The translations under genes and the position numbers were made by a program. A DNA stretch of 64,000 bases from Rhodanobacter sp. (GTDB lineage: Bacteria; Pseudomonadota; Gammaproteobacteria; Xanthomonadales; Rhodanobacteraceae): assembly GCA_030148505.1 (NCBI GenBank), contig JASBTI010000014.1, positions 124,001 to 188,000 of the forward strand, given 5' to 3'. The notes under the pieces were generated by a model. The model had not been told where the DNA came from, searched no databases, and was given only the letters and a program-made list of their open reading frames with translations. Each line of letters opens with the position of its first letter. Position 1 is the stretch's first letter. This document shows positions 40,165-50,676 of the stretch, piece by piece.

Positions 40165-41321
40165 GTGTGCTTGTACGACAGGTCGAAAACATCGTCGCCG
40201 AACGGCCGCAAATGTGGGGCAGCCGCGTAGCCAAGGTGAGACAGGCCGAAAAAATCCTCGACCGTGCGCAACAGGCTGTAGTGGTTGTAGGCACGGGTTG
40301 AAACTGTACCCGGCTTGATGAAGGGCGACAGCAGTACCGCGCCCGTACGGCCACCGCCTGGTCCGATGTGTCCTGGCAACGGGCCGCCAGCCAGGCCGTG
40401 TTCACCACAGCACGCCTCGCCATCGGTGCCCTCGTCGAAGGTGATGACCAGCAAGCCGTCCCGGCGAAATGCCGGCGATGCCATGATTCGTGGTACCCAC
40501 TTGCGCAGGAACGCATCGGCAGAAACCAGTCCGCCAGGCTCGCCATTCGCACACGGTGCATCGTGGCCATCGTGGCAGAGATTCGGCGTGATGTAGACAA
40601 AGTTAGGCGTGCTGTCGAGGTGCTTCAAATCCTCTGCGAGGTGATCGAAATTGACCACGTGCTGCCCACAACGCGCCGGGTCGTCGATGATCGAGTGAAA
40701 GTACACGAAGGGATTGTGCTTGTCGGCGTACTGATCGCCGGGGCTGGCATGCTCGGTGATGTCGGTCTTGCCGATCGCCACATGGCCGCACCGGGTGGAC
40801 TCGCGCGTCGGATCGCGCCCCATGTCCTCCATGTAACCCTTCCAGCTCAGCCCGACAGCCTCGAGCTGGTCGGCGACGGTCTTCACGTCCGCCGGATAGA
40901 TGCAGCCTTGACCCAGCGCCTGGCCATGCGCATCGAGCCCCGGCGCGGTACGCTTGAATTCGCTGTAGATCGAGCAGTCCTGCTGCGTGGCCGGATTCGG
41001 CGCCTGGCCGCTGATCATCGCGATGTAGTTGTCCAGGCTGTAGTGACCGATGCCGTAATAATGCGGCAGCAAGGCTCCCTGCCTGCGTAGCTCGTGCGCC
41101 AGATAAGGCGCCAACGAATGCTTGCCGAAGGTCACCTGATAGGGCTCGTTTTCCAGCACGATCACGAATACGTGGCGTACCGGTGCCGCACCGACCATGA
41201 GCGGGGATGACGCGGCATGGGCAGCGGCGACGCCGAGCCAAAGCATCGACAACAGCAGCACACAGCGTCGTGCGGCACACCAGCCTGTAGGGCTGACACC
41301 TTTTTGCGGACGTGTTTTCAT
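40146..41321 (-). CDS. Secreted phosphoesterase-family protein (acid phosphatase / phospholipase C-like)
   Basis: Signal peptide; HVFVIVLENEPYQVTFG, PHYYGIGHYSLDNYIAMISGQAPN, LLVITFDEGTDGE. Confidence 0.88.
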   Translation of the reverse strand: MKTRPQKGVSPTGWCAARRCVLLLSMLWLGVAAAHAASSPLMVGAAPVRHVFVIVLENEPYQVTFGKHSLAPYLAHELRRQGALLPHYYGIGHYSLDNYIAMISGQAPNPATQQDCSIYSEFKRTAPGLDAHGQALGQGCIYPADVKTVADQLEAVGLSWKGYMEDMGRDPTRESTRCGHVAIGKTDITEHASPGDQYADKHNPFVYFHSIIDDPARCGQHVVNFDHLAEDLKHLDSTPNFVYITPNLCHDGHDAPCANGEPGGLVSADAFLRKWVPRIMASPAFRRDGLLVITFDEGTDGEACCGEHGLAGGPLPGHIGPGGGRTGAVLLSPFIKPGTVSTRAYNHYSLLRTVEDFFGLSHLGYAAAPHLRPFGDDVFDLSYKHTQRGAR

Positions 41322-41468
41322 GCAGGACACCTTGCGGAGGAAAAGCTGGCGCGGGATGCACGGCAGCTAGCCGAACGATTGAAACAAGTGCAGATGACAG
41401 GAACAAGACCGCAGGAGCACCGCGTGACGTCCCGTCACTTTGCTGAGCCCCTCACCGGAGCAACGCCG

Positions 41469-42344
41469 ATGAAATACCGATATCGTCTCATCCTCGCGCT
41501 GGCCCTCGTCGGGCTGTGGGGCGCCCCGGTCGCGGCCAAGCCTGCGCTGTGGATGGTCCGCCAGGCACACAGCGCGGTCTATCTGTTCGGAACCGTGCAC
41601 CTGCTGCCCAACGATACCGGTTGGCGCTATCCAGCGCTGGATCGGGCGCTCGTCGCCAGCGATTCGCTGGTGATCGAGCTGACCGACGACAATCCAGCGC
41701 AGATGCAGGCGCTGGTATTGCAGTACGGCCTGGACCCGGCCCATCCCCTGTCGGATCAGCTCACCCGCAACGAACAGGCCAGCCTGGCGCGCGCGGCGAA
41801 AATCGCCGGCATCCCCGGCGGCGCAGCGACGTTGCAGGTGATGCGGCCATGGCTGGCGGCACTGACCCTGGCGGTGACGCCGCTGCTGAAAGCCGGGCTC
41901 GACCCGGCCCACGGCGTCGACAAGCAATTGAAGAAACAGATGACTGCGGACGGCAAGCCGGTAGTCGGGCTGGAGACAGCCCGGCAGCAGATCCGCCTGC
42001 TCGCTGGCATGCCGCCAGCCATGCAACTGCGCTTCCTGCGCTTGACCCTGCATGACATCGGCAAAGATGGCAGTGAGCTCAAGGTCTTGATCCGCGCCTG
42101 GAAGACGGGCGATATCGCCACCATCGCCCGCATCGACGACGAGCAGCTGCGCCAGCGCTCGCCGAAGCTGTATCAGCGGCTGCTGGTCGAGCGCAACCGA
42201 GTCTGGGCGGGCAAGATTGCGACGATGCTGAAAAAACCCGGCACGGTCTTCGTCGCCGTGGGTGCCGCACACCTGGCGGGCCCGGACAGCGTGCAGGTCC
42301 AATTGCAAAAACTTGGCCTCGTGGCCGTACGCGAGCCACCGTAG
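41469..42344 (+). CDS. TraB/GumN family protein
   Basis: Signal peptide; SAVYLFGTVHLLPNDTGWRYPALDRAL; FVAVGAAHLAGPDSVQVQLQKLG. Confidence 0.92.
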   Translation: MKYRYRLILALALVGLWGAPVAAKPALWMVRQAHSAVYLFGTVHLLPNDTGWRYPALDRALVASDSLVIELTDDNPAQMQALVLQYGLDPAHPLSDQLTRNEQASLARAAKIAGIPGGAATLQVMRPWLAALTLAVTPLLKAGLDPAHGVDKQLKKQMTADGKPVVGLETARQQIRLLAGMPPAMQLRFLRLTLHDIGKDGSELKVLIRAWKTGDIATIARIDDEQLRQRSPKLYQRLLVERNRVWAGKIATMLKKPGTVFVAVGAAHLAGPDSVQVQLQKLGLVAVREPP

Positions 42345-42363
42345 GAGCGCACCCGGTGCGCGA
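42341..42363 (+). repeat. REP-like element, left copy
   Basis: GTAGGAGCGCACCCGGTGCGCGA. Confidence 0.8.
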
Positions 42364-42395
42364 ATGCTCTTTACATCAACCCTGACAAAAAGCAA

Positions 42396-42418
42396 TCGCG
42401 CACAAGGTGCGCTCCTAC
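42396..42418 (-). repeat. REP-like element, right inverted copy
   Basis: TCGCGCACAAGGTGCGCTCCTAC; reverse complement matches the left copy at 21 of 23 positions. Confidence 0.8.
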
Positions 42419-42490
42419 ACGTCATGACCGCTTTCTGGCACCATCGACCGGCTATCCGCGCGCCGCGCGCCACTCTGCCGATGTAACCGC

Positions 42491-44731
42491 ATGAACCTGC
42501 AAGCCAATTACGAACAGATCCCGCTGAAAGACTACGCCGAACGGGCGTATCTCGACTACTCGATGTATGTGGTGCTCGATCGCGCTTTGCCGTTCGTCGG
42601 CGACGGGCTCAAGCCGGTGCAACGGCGCATCATCTACGCGATGAGCGAGCTTGGTCTGGCTGCTACCGCCAAACCGAAAAAGTCCGCACGCACCATCGGT
42701 GACGTGATCGGCAAATTCCACCCACACGGCGATAGCTCCTGTTACGAAGCCATGGTGCTGATGGCACAGCCATTTTCGTACCGCTACCCCCTGGTCGATG
42801 GCCAGGGCAACTTCGGCTCGCCAGACGACCCGAAGAGCTTCGCCGCGATGCGTTACACCGAGTCCAAGCTCAGTCCGATCGCCGAGGCACTGCTGGGTGA
42901 GCTCGGCCAGGGCACCGTCGACTGGGTACCGAATTTCGACGGCACGATGGATGAACCGAGCTGGATGCCGGCGCGTGTCCCTCACGTGCTGCTGAACGGC
43001 TCGATGGGCATCGCGGTAGGCATGGCCACCGACATCCCGCCGCACAATCTGCGCGAGCTGGCCAGCGCCTGCATCCGCCTGCTGGACGACCCAGAGGCCA
43101 CGGTCGCCGACCTGTGCGAACACGTGCGCGGACCGGACTACCCGACGCCAGCCGAGATCATCACCCCGCGCGCCGACCTGCTGGCGATGTACCAGAGCGG
43201 TGGCGGCTCGGTGCGCGCCCGCGCCGTCTACCAGCGCGAGGACGGCAACATCGTGATCACCGCGCTGCCGCACCAGGTCAGCCCCTCGAAAATCCTCGAG
43301 CAGATCGCCGCGCAGATGCGGGCCAAGAAACTGCCGATGATCGAGGACCTGCGCGACGAATCCGACCACGAAAACCCGACCCGTCTGGTGATCGTGCCGC
43401 GCTCCAACCGCGTCGACGCCGACGAAACCATGCAACACCTGTTCGCCACCACCGATCTGGAAAAGAGCTTCCGCGTCAATCTCAACATGATCGGCCTCGA
43501 TGGCCGGCCACAGGTAAAAAACCTCAAGCGCATCCTCGGCGAATGGTTGAGCTTCCGCACCAGCACGGTCACGCGCCGGCTTGAGCATCGCCTGGCCAAG
43601 GTCGAACGCCGCCTGCACCTGCTCGAAGGCCTGCGCATTGCCTACCTGAACCTCGACGAGGTGATCCGCATCGTGCGCACCGAAGACGAGCCGAAGGCGG
43701 TGCTGATGGCGCGCTTCAAGCTGAGCGAGGAGCAAACCGACTACATCCTCGAAACCCGCCTGCGCCAGCTGGCGCGGCTGGAGGAGATGAAGATCACCGG
43801 CGAGGCGGACCAGCTGGAGGAGGAGCGCGCCCGCATCAACGTGCTGCTGAAATCGCCGGCCAAGCTGAAGAGCCTGATCAAGGATGAACTGCGTGCCGAC
43901 GCGGAGAAATTCGGCGACGACCGCCGCTCGCCGCTGATCGAGCGCGAAGTCGCCCAGGCGCTCGACGAGAGCGCCTTGGTCGCCAGCGAGCCGGTCACCG
44001 TGGTGCTCAGCCAGAAAGGCTGGGCGCGTGCCGCCAAAGGCCATGACATCGACGCCGAGGGGCTCAACTACCGTGAAGGCGACAGCCTGCTCGCCGCGGT
44101 CAAGGCACGTACCACCCAGCAGGTCGCCTTCATCGACTCCACCGGCCGCAGCTATTCCACGCTGGCGCATACCCTGCCCTCGGCGCGTGGCAATGGGGAG
44201 CCGCTGACCGGCCGCTTCAGCCCCGCCGCCGGCGCCAGCTTCGATGCGCTGATTGCCGGCGACAACAATACGCGGCTGATCCTGGCGAGCAATTTCGGCT
44301 ATGGCTTCGTCACCCGCTTCGAGGCGCTTACCGGGCGACAGAAGGCCGGCAAGCAAATCATCAGCCTCAGCGACCAGGCGAAGGTACTGCCACCGCAGAT
44401 CACTGCCGACCCGGCGCGCGATCGCATCGTAGTCGTCACCACCGAAGGGCATCTGCTGATGTTTTCCGTGGCCGAGCTGCCCGAGCTGGACAAAGGCAAG
44501 GGCAACAAGCTGATCGAGATCCCCAAGGCGAAACTGGTTTCCGGTGACGAACGCGTGGCCGGTGTGGCAGTCGTCGCCGAAGGCAAGGGCGAGGTCACCC
44601 TGTATGCCGGCCAGCGCAAGCTGACCCTGCGCTGGGCGGATCTGGTCGAATACGGCGGCAACCGTGCCGGCCGCGGCGGCCTGCTACCGCGCGGGCTGCG
44701 GCGGGTCGAGCGGATTGAGACCACAAGCTGA
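42491..44731 (+). CDS. parC: DNA topoisomerase IV subunit A
   Basis: [64 protein letters not shown]. Confidence 0.97.
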   Translation: MNLQANYEQIPLKDYAERAYLDYSMYVVLDRALPFVGDGLKPVQRRIIYAMSELGLAATAKPKKSARTIGDVIGKFHPHGDSSCYEAMVLMAQPFSYRYPLVDGQGNFGSPDDPKSFAAMRYTESKLSPIAEALLGELGQGTVDWVPNFDGTMDEPSWMPARVPHVLLNGSMGIAVGMATDIPPHNLRELASACIRLLDDPEATVADLCEHVRGPDYPTPAEIITPRADLLAMYQSGGGSVRARAVYQREDGNIVITALPHQVSPSKILEQIAAQMRAKKLPMIEDLRDESDHENPTRLVIVPRSNRVDADETMQHLFATTDLEKSFRVNLNMIGLDGRPQVKNLKRILGEWLSFRTSTVTRRLEHRLAKVERRLHLLEGLRIAYLNLDEVIRIVRTEDEPKAVLMARFKLSEEQTDYILETRLRQLARLEEMKITGEADQLEEERARINVLLKSPAKLKSLIKDELRADAEKFGDDRRSPLIEREVAQALDESALVASEPVTVVLSQKGWARAAKGHDIDAEGLNYREGDSLLAAVKARTTQQVAFIDSTGRSYSTLAHTLPSARGNGEPLTGRFSPAAGASFDALIAGDNNTRLILASNFGYGFVTRFEALTGRQKAGKQIISLSDQAKVLPPQITADPARDRIVVVTTEGHLLMFSVAELPELDKGKGNKLIEIPKAKLVSGDERVAGVAVVAEGKGEVTLYAGQRKLTLRWADLVEYGGNRAGRGGLLPRGLRRVERIETTS

Positions 44732-44845
44732 ATGGATGGGCAGGAACTTCCTGCCGCGCCATGTTTCAAAGCCGGACACGCTGTGTTTGTGCACGCAAAC
44801 GCCGCATCGTGCGTTTGCCACGCCATATCCCCGGAGAGTTGAAAC

Positions 44846-45331
44846 ATGAAACGGCTTATCGGCGTCATCGCAGCGACCCTGCTGGTCGGTTCGGCATGGG
44901 CGCAAAGCGCCAGCCAGCCGCTGAACCTCAAGTTGCCCGCCAGCAGCAACTTTCCGCCCAGCAGCCTGCCTGCGAGCAGCAGCAGCGCCCGTGCTGCCGC
45001 CGATGCCAGTCAACCGGACACCGCCAGTTCGACCGGCAAACCAGCGCCGGGCGTGTATTACGGCGACACCAGCGGTCGCATGGGCAATACCGGACACGCC
45101 AGGGCCTCGGCGCGGACCTGCGACGATTCCACCTACAACAAGCCGCAGATGCACGGCAGCGTGGGCATGGGCGTGGTCGGTGGAAGTGGCATCAGCGGCT
45201 CCTACCAGACCGGCACGGTGAACGTCACCAAGAAGCTTGGCGACTGTGACCACCCTACCGGTGCCGTCAGTTTCTCGATCGGCGTGGGCAACGGCAATTT
45301 TCACGGTGGCGACCGCCGCCGGGGCTGGTAA
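44846..45331 (+). CDS. Hypothetical secreted Ser/Gly-rich protein
   Basis: Signal peptide MKRLIGVIAATLLVGSAWAQ; no recognised domain. Confidence 0.65.
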   Translation: MKRLIGVIAATLLVGSAWAQSASQPLNLKLPASSNFPPSSLPASSSSARAAADASQPDTASSTGKPAPGVYYGDTSGRMGNTGHARASARTCDDSTYNKPQMHGSVGMGVVGGSGISGSYQTGTVNVTKKLGDCDHPTGAVSFSIGVGNGNFHGGDRRRGW

Positions 45332-45391
45332 GCCGAAACGACGACGCCACGCCACGCGGGACGGCCCTGGTCGGATCCGTGCAGCCTGACG

Positions 45392-45880
45392 CTACAGCCG
45401 CGTATAGGACCACGACTGCATGCGGCCGTCCTTGTAGGGCATCACGCCGTGAAACGGCCGCGGATCGGCATCAAACACCAGCGGCAGAAAGTGGCGGTCC
45501 CCTTCCCACATCGGCAGCGACGACAGCCGATCCAGCGCCACCCATTCCAGCGTACCTTCGGCATTGACGGTAAGCGGTGTGCCGGCGTAGCGCTCGATCA
45601 CGAAGATGAAACCGAGCCAGTCCTCGCCGTGTTTGCCGAAGCCCGGCCAGTTCAAGGTGCCGCGCAGTTGCATCGACTCGCAAGCGATACCGGCCTCCTC
45701 GAGAATCTCGCGGCGCATGCAGGTTGCCGCGTCTTCACCCGGCTCCATCTTGCCGCCCAGGCCATTGTATTTTCCCAGATGCTGGTCGTCCTGCCGCGCA
45801 TTGCGGTGAATCATCAGCACCTCGCGTCGATCGGGCGAGAGCACATAGCCCAGGGTGGCGACAATCGGGGTATACGGCAT
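45392..45880 (-). CDS. NUDIX hydrolase (8-oxo-dGTP diphosphatase-like)
   Basis: GLGGKMEPGEDAATCMRREILEEAGI Nudix box. Confidence 0.93.
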   Translation of the reverse strand: MPYTPIVATLGYVLSPDRREVLMIHRNARQDDQHLGKYNGLGGKMEPGEDAATCMRREILEEAGIACESMQLRGTLNWPGFGKHGEDWLGFIFVIERYAGTPLTVNAEGTLEWVALDRLSSLPMWEGDRHFLPLVFDADPRPFHGVMPYKDGRMQSWSYTRL

Positions 45881-46003
45881 GGCCTGCGCCTATCGAAAAG
45901 CCCGCAGTTTAGCGGCAGCAGGCCGGCCGCATCGAGCCGATGCCTGAACATGCCGGCCGGCGCAGACTTGCGCTGGCCCGCCCGGCCCGGCGACCATCGA
46001 CAA

Positions 46004-46822
46004 ATGCACGCATCGACCTCACCGCTCCTGCGCCGTGTTCACCGCCGAGGCTTTCTGCATTGGTTGGTGCCCGTGCTACTGCTCGCCAACCTGCCAGCCT
46101 GCAGCTCGGGGGCACGCGGCGTGGACAGTCGCGAGCTGGCATTTGCCGGCCAGAACTACCGTGTCGTGCACCTCGACCTGAAACACGATCAGCTCAAGCT
46201 GTTCTGGCGCGAACCCCAGAGTGGCCAGCCCTTTGGCAGCATCGACGCACTGCGTCGGTGGGGCCAAGCGCATGGCAAGCGGCTGCTGTTCGCCGCCAAT
46301 GCAGGCATCTACGACCGCCAGTCGGCACCGCTGGGACTCTATGTGGAAAACGGCAAGACCATGGTTCCGCTGAATCTGTCCCACGGCAACCCTGCCGCCG
46401 GCAACTTCTCGTTGCTGCCGAACGGCGTCTTTGTGATCTATCCGGATGGCCATGCGGCGGTGCGCACCAGCAATGACTTCAAAGCGGATGGCAAATCCGC
46501 GCAGTGGGCTACCCAGTCCGGTCCGATGCTGTTGATCGACGGCAAGCTCAACCAGCAATTCGTGGATGATTCGTCCAGCCTCAAGTGGCGCAGCGGCGTC
46601 TGCGTGCGGAGCTCAACCCAGGTGCTGTTTGCGGTCAGCGAGGGACCGGTCAATTTCCACACCTTTGCGCGACTTTTCCGCGACAAGCTCGGTTGCCGCG
46701 ACGCCCTGTATCTGGACGGCAGCATCTCCCAGTTGTATGTCGACGGTGAAGGCTACGCGGGTGCCCCTGCCTTCATGGTTAAGCCTTACGCTGGAATTTT
46801 CGCGGTGTTTGCGCCGCGATGA
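46004..46822 (+). CDS. Phosphodiester glycosidase family (NAGPA-like) lipoprotein candidate
   Basis: Lipobox-like LANLPACSS; FAANAGIYDRQSAPLGLYVENGK, DGSISQLYV. Confidence 0.86.
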   Translation: MHASTSPLLRRVHRRGFLHWLVPVLLLANLPACSSGARGVDSRELAFAGQNYRVVHLDLKHDQLKLFWREPQSGQPFGSIDALRRWGQAHGKRLLFAANAGIYDRQSAPLGLYVENGKTMVPLNLSHGNPAAGNFSLLPNGVFVIYPDGHAAVRTSNDFKADGKSAQWATQSGPMLLIDGKLNQQFVDDSSSLKWRSGVCVRSSTQVLFAVSEGPVNFHTFARLFRDKLGCRDALYLDGSISQLYVDGEGYAGAPAFMVKPYAGIFAVFAPR

Positions 46823-49236
46823 CGACACCTCGGGTTTGGCGTATCGGGCGCGCATTGTTGCTGGCGCTGCTGACCTTGCTGCTGATCGCCTTCGGCATAT
46901 CGTGGTGGCTACTTGCCGGCAGCCGTGCCCGCCTCGACGGGCAGCGGCAGCTGTCGGGCCTGACCGCCAGCGTCAGTATCGGCCGCGATGCGCTGGGTAC
47001 AGTTACCGTGCAAGGGCAAAACCGTACCGACCTCAGCTTCGCGCTCGGCTACGTGCACGCGCAGGAGCGCTTTTTCGAGATGGACTTGATGCGCCGGATG
47101 GCGGCTGGCGAGCTGGCCGCACTAGTCGGTCCGGCGGCGCTGCCGACCGATCTCAACCATCGCCGCCAACGCCTGCGCGCCGTTGCCGAAGCCGCCATCA
47201 GGCAGCTGCCTCCCGCGCAGCAAAAGCAGCTTGACCGCTATCGCGATGGCGTCAACGCCGGCCTGGCCGACTTGCGCGTACGACCCTGGGAATACCTGCT
47301 GCTCGGCAGCACGCCGAAACCCTGGCGGGCGGAAGACAGCCTGCTGGTGATCGCGTCGATGTATCTGGATCTGAATGGTGACGGCCGCAACTTGCGTGAG
47401 CTGCAGATCGCGCAGATGCGTGCGGTGCTGCCCGCGTCGCTGGTCGACTTTCTGCTGGCGCCCGACCCCACCTGGGAGGCCCCGCTCCGCGGCGGCCTGT
47501 CACGCCGACCGGTAGCGCCCGCCGCCAACGTATTCGACCTGCGCCAGCAGCCTGCTACGCGATCGTCACCCGCGCTGGCTGCCGCCCTCGCCCCGGCGGT
47601 TGATCCGGCGTGGCCCGGCAGCAACAATTTCGCGGTCGCCGGCAAGCTCACCGGCAACGGCGCGGCAATGCTCGCCAACGACATGCACTTGGCGCTGCGC
47701 GTACCCAATATCTGGTTCCGCACACGGCTGCGCTACCCCGACGCGACCGCGCCGGACGGACAGCGAGATGTCAACGGCGTCAGCCTGCCCGGCGTCCCGG
47801 CAATCGTGGTCGGCTCCAATGGGCAGATCGCCTGGGGTTTCACCAACAGTTACGGCGACTGGCTTGACTGGGTACGCGTGCTGCGCGACCCGGCCGATCC
47901 GTCCCGCTACAAAGTTCCTGGCGGCTGGGCCAGCTTGCAGCGCCACGTCGAGCAAATCCAGGTCAAGGGTGAGCCGGATACCGAGCTTACGGTTGAAGAC
48001 ACCCGCTGGGGACCGATCATGGCCCGCGATACCGACGGCACGCCGCTAGCGCTGGCATGGATCGGTGGCCGCCCTCGTGCCTACAACCTGACGTTGATGG
48101 AACTCGAGCACACCACCACCGTGTCGGACGCCCTGGATCTCGCGCCCCGGCTTGGCATTCCCCCGCAAAACCTATTGGTCGCCGACAGTGCCGGGCATAT
48201 CGGCTGGACGATTGCCGGCAACAGTATTCCCCTGCGCGTCGGCTTCAATCCTCTGTTGCCAGCGGACTGGTCCCACGACGACACCGGCTGGCAGGGTTGG
48301 ACCGCACCGGCGCAATACCCACGCGTCGAAAATCCCGGCGGCGGACGTCTGTGGACCGCCAACAACCGCACCGTCGACGGTGCCGCGTTGAATCTTCTCG
48401 GCAACGGTGGCTACGACCTTGGCGCTCGTGCCCAACAGATTCGTGACGACCTGCAGACCCATAACCGCTTCAGTCCCGGCAATCTGCTCGACATTCAGCT
48501 GGATGACCGCGCTGTACTGCTGACTCGCTGGCAGCGGCTGCTGCAAGACACCTTGGCCGGCACCCGCGACCCGGCGCTGCTGCAGCTACGTCAACTTACG
48601 GCGCTATGGGGCAACCGTGCCGCCATCAACGCCGTCGATTACCGCTTGGTCCGCGCATTCCGCATTGAGGTCATTGAACGCGCGCTGGCACCGTTTGTGG
48701 CACAAGTCAGGCGGCGCTACCCGGACTTCGCGTGGCCGCACCAGAGCAGTGCTGAAGCCGCGGTATGGATGATGGTGCGGACCGAGCCGGCAAACCTGCT
48801 CGACCCGCGTTACGACAGTTGGCGGGCTTTGCTGATCGGTGCCGCATACCACGTCGTCGTCCTCCTGAGCGGCCAGCCCGGTGGGCTTGCCGCGCGCCGC
48901 TGGGGCGAGGTCAACCGCAGCGGTATCGATCACCCGCTGGCCCGCGCCCTGCCCCCTGTGTTGGCCCGTTTTCTCGACATGCCCGATCAACCGCTGCCCG
49001 GCGACCACAATATGCCGCGCGTCGCCGCCCCCGGCTTCGGCGCTTCCGAAAGATTCGACGTGGCACCCGGCCACGAAGCCGACGGCATCCTCGAAATGCC
49101 GGGCGGGCAAAGCGACAACCCGTTGTCGCCATATTACGGCGCCGGGCATCAGGACTGGGTCGAAGGACGCCCAACCCCGTTGCTGCCGGGCAAGACGCGA
49201 CACGCATTGACCCTGGAGCCCCTTCCTCACGCTTGA
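46819..49236 (+). CDS. Penicillin acylase family protein (Ntn hydrolase)
   Basis: GYVHAQERFFEMDLMRRMAAGELAALVG; WPGSNNFAVAGKLTGNGAAMLANDMHL predicted autocleavage/nucleophile; 4-nt ATGA overlap with upstream gene. Confidence 0.93.
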   Translation: MTTPRVWRIGRALLLALLTLLLIAFGISWWLLAGSRARLDGQRQLSGLTASVSIGRDALGTVTVQGQNRTDLSFALGYVHAQERFFEMDLMRRMAAGELAALVGPAALPTDLNHRRQRLRAVAEAAIRQLPPAQQKQLDRYRDGVNAGLADLRVRPWEYLLLGSTPKPWRAEDSLLVIASMYLDLNGDGRNLRELQIAQMRAVLPASLVDFLLAPDPTWEAPLRGGLSRRPVAPAANVFDLRQQPATRSSPALAAALAPAVDPAWPGSNNFAVAGKLTGNGAAMLANDMHLALRVPNIWFRTRLRYPDATAPDGQRDVNGVSLPGVPAIVVGSNGQIAWGFTNSYGDWLDWVRVLRDPADPSRYKVPGGWASLQRHVEQIQVKGEPDTELTVEDTRWGPIMARDTDGTPLALAWIGGRPRAYNLTLMELEHTTTVSDALDLAPRLGIPPQNLLVADSAGHIGWTIAGNSIPLRVGFNPLLPADWSHDDTGWQGWTAPAQYPRVENPGGGRLWTANNRTVDGAALNLLGNGGYDLGARAQQIRDDLQTHNRFSPGNLLDIQLDDRAVLLTRWQRLLQDTLAGTRDPALLQLRQLTALWGNRAAINAVDYRLVRAFRIEVIERALAPFVAQVRRRYPDFAWPHQSSAEAAVWMMVRTEPANLLDPRYDSWRALLIGAAYHVVVLLSGQPGGLAARRWGEVNRSGIDHPLARALPPVLARFLDMPDQPLPGDHNMPRVAAPGFGASERFDVAPGHEADGILEMPGGQSDNPLSPYYGAGHQDWVEGRPTPLLPGKTRHALTLEPLPHA

Positions 49237-49518
49237 CCGGCAGCGGCCGGGCGTTGTGCTGGTGCCCTACTGGGCGACGAACTCATGACGCGCTTTCCAA
49301 TCACTTTTATCGCCCATCCAAAAGATCCCATTGGCACAACCATTGCTTTGCCAACCACGTCCAATCTTTTGCGAGAAGCGCCGATTTTTTGACGATCCCA
49401 GCGGAGCCAGGCTCGGAGAGGTTATGCCCGCGAGGGCATACCGCGTCCATTCACCGCAAAATGCGCCGCCCATGACATGGCCCTCGCATATCAAGAACGC
49501 TTTGGTACCGGAAAATTG

Positions 49519-50676
49519 ATGAGTCCTATAAAACCCGCGCCGCCGTCACCACCGATCGAACCCGCCATCTGGCCAGCCCCTCCTGCCGCCCTTCTGCATA
49601 ACCGGCTCAACAATATTGACGATTTGCTAAAGCGCCACCAGCACGTCTTGTGCTTTTCCCTATCGCTGCTGGTCGGCATCATTTCCCTGTTCGAACCGTT
49701 GGCCGCCCACGCCATTCACAATGAGGGGTGGCTGATTCCATCAATCATTGTCGCGATCGCCTGCTTCATCAATGCCTCGCTTGCCCAGGGTCGCCACGCC
49801 GATATGGCAACGCATGTCCTTGTGGTGTTGCTGACCTGCTTCATCACAGTACAAATAGGACATCACACCGGCATTACCTGGGCTTTCGTGTTGCCACCGA
49901 TGGTCTTATTTCTCCACCCGATCAAGCGCGGACTGTCTTACATCCTGGGCATCGTTCTTGTTGTCACTCTCGGCTTCTCTCTAGCCCATGTGAAACTCGA
50001 CCTCAGAGATCACGAGCCCTTCGAATTCTGGGCCAGTTTCTTCACGGTAACTGCCGTTTCCGCACTACTGGGGCGTGATCTCAGCACTACGGTAAAAGCG
50101 GTAACGACCGTAGCATTTCGGGACCCCCTCACCGGCCTCTACCAACGCGACCTCTTCCTTGAACTGGCCAGCCATCAGCTGGAAGTCGCAAAGCGCGACA
50201 AAACCTTTTTCAGCCTGCTTGCGATTGATATCGATAACATGAAAGCCGTCAACGATCACTCCGGGCATGCTGCGGGCGACGCGGTGCTGCAATCCGTCGC
50301 GGCGATGCTGGGCCGGGAACTTCGCGGCTCCGATTTCAGCGCCCGTTTCGGCGGCGACGAATTCGTGATTTCCCTCACCGGCGTCGACGTGGTCCGGGCA
50401 CGCGCAGCTGCCGAACGGCTGATCCAGCATGCGCGGTATTCCGAGGAGTGGCACCTGTGGCGGACAGAAGCCTCATTGAGCCTCTCTATTGGCGTTGCCA
50501 GTTTTCCGATCCAAGGTGATACCTTGGCCGAGCTTCTCGCCACAGCCGACCACGCACTGCTGCAAGCCAAGGCCGGGGGTAAAAACCGGATAGTGAGCGC
50601 CTGCGGGAAAAATGACCCGGAGGAAAACGTCTCTGCTCAGTCATTGGCCGACGCTGAAATATCAACCTATGGATAA
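49519..50676 (+). CDS. Membrane-bound diguanylate cyclase (GGDEF)
   Basis: Multi-TM N-terminus; RFGGDEFVI active site; RGSD I-site 5 residues upstream. Confidence 0.92.
   Translation: MSPIKPAPPSPPIEPAIWPAPPAALLHNRLNNIDDLLKRHQHVLCFSLSLLVGIISLFEPLAAHAIHNEGWLIPSIIVAIACFINASLAQGRHADMATHVLVVLLTCFITVQIGHHTGITWAFVLPPMVLFLHPIKRGLSYILGIVLVVTLGFSLAHVKLDLRDHEPFEFWASFFTVTAVSALLGRDLSTTVKAVTTVAFRDPLTGLYQRDLFLELASHQLEVAKRDKTFFSLLAIDIDNMKAVNDHSGHAAGDAVLQSVAAMLGRELRGSDFSARFGGDEFVISLTGVDVVRARAAAERLIQHARYSEEWHLWRTEASLSLSIGVASFPIQGDTLAELLATADHALLQAKAGGKNRIVSACGKNDPEENVSAQSLADAEISTYG

Noticed and set aside
42341-42418. REP doublet as terminal inverted repeats of a transposon
   Set aside because: Only 32 nt between arms and no coding capacity; matches a REP/REPIN pattern instead
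42452-44452. 666-aa minus-strand ORF opposite parC
   Set aside because: Antisense shadow of a highly biased high-GC gene; no recognisable domains and fully overlapped by confident parC
49237-49518. Possible c-di-GMP (GEMM) riboswitch ahead of the diguanylate cyclase
   Set aside because: The leader is moderately structured but I could not find the GEMM core or tetraloop-receptor sequences
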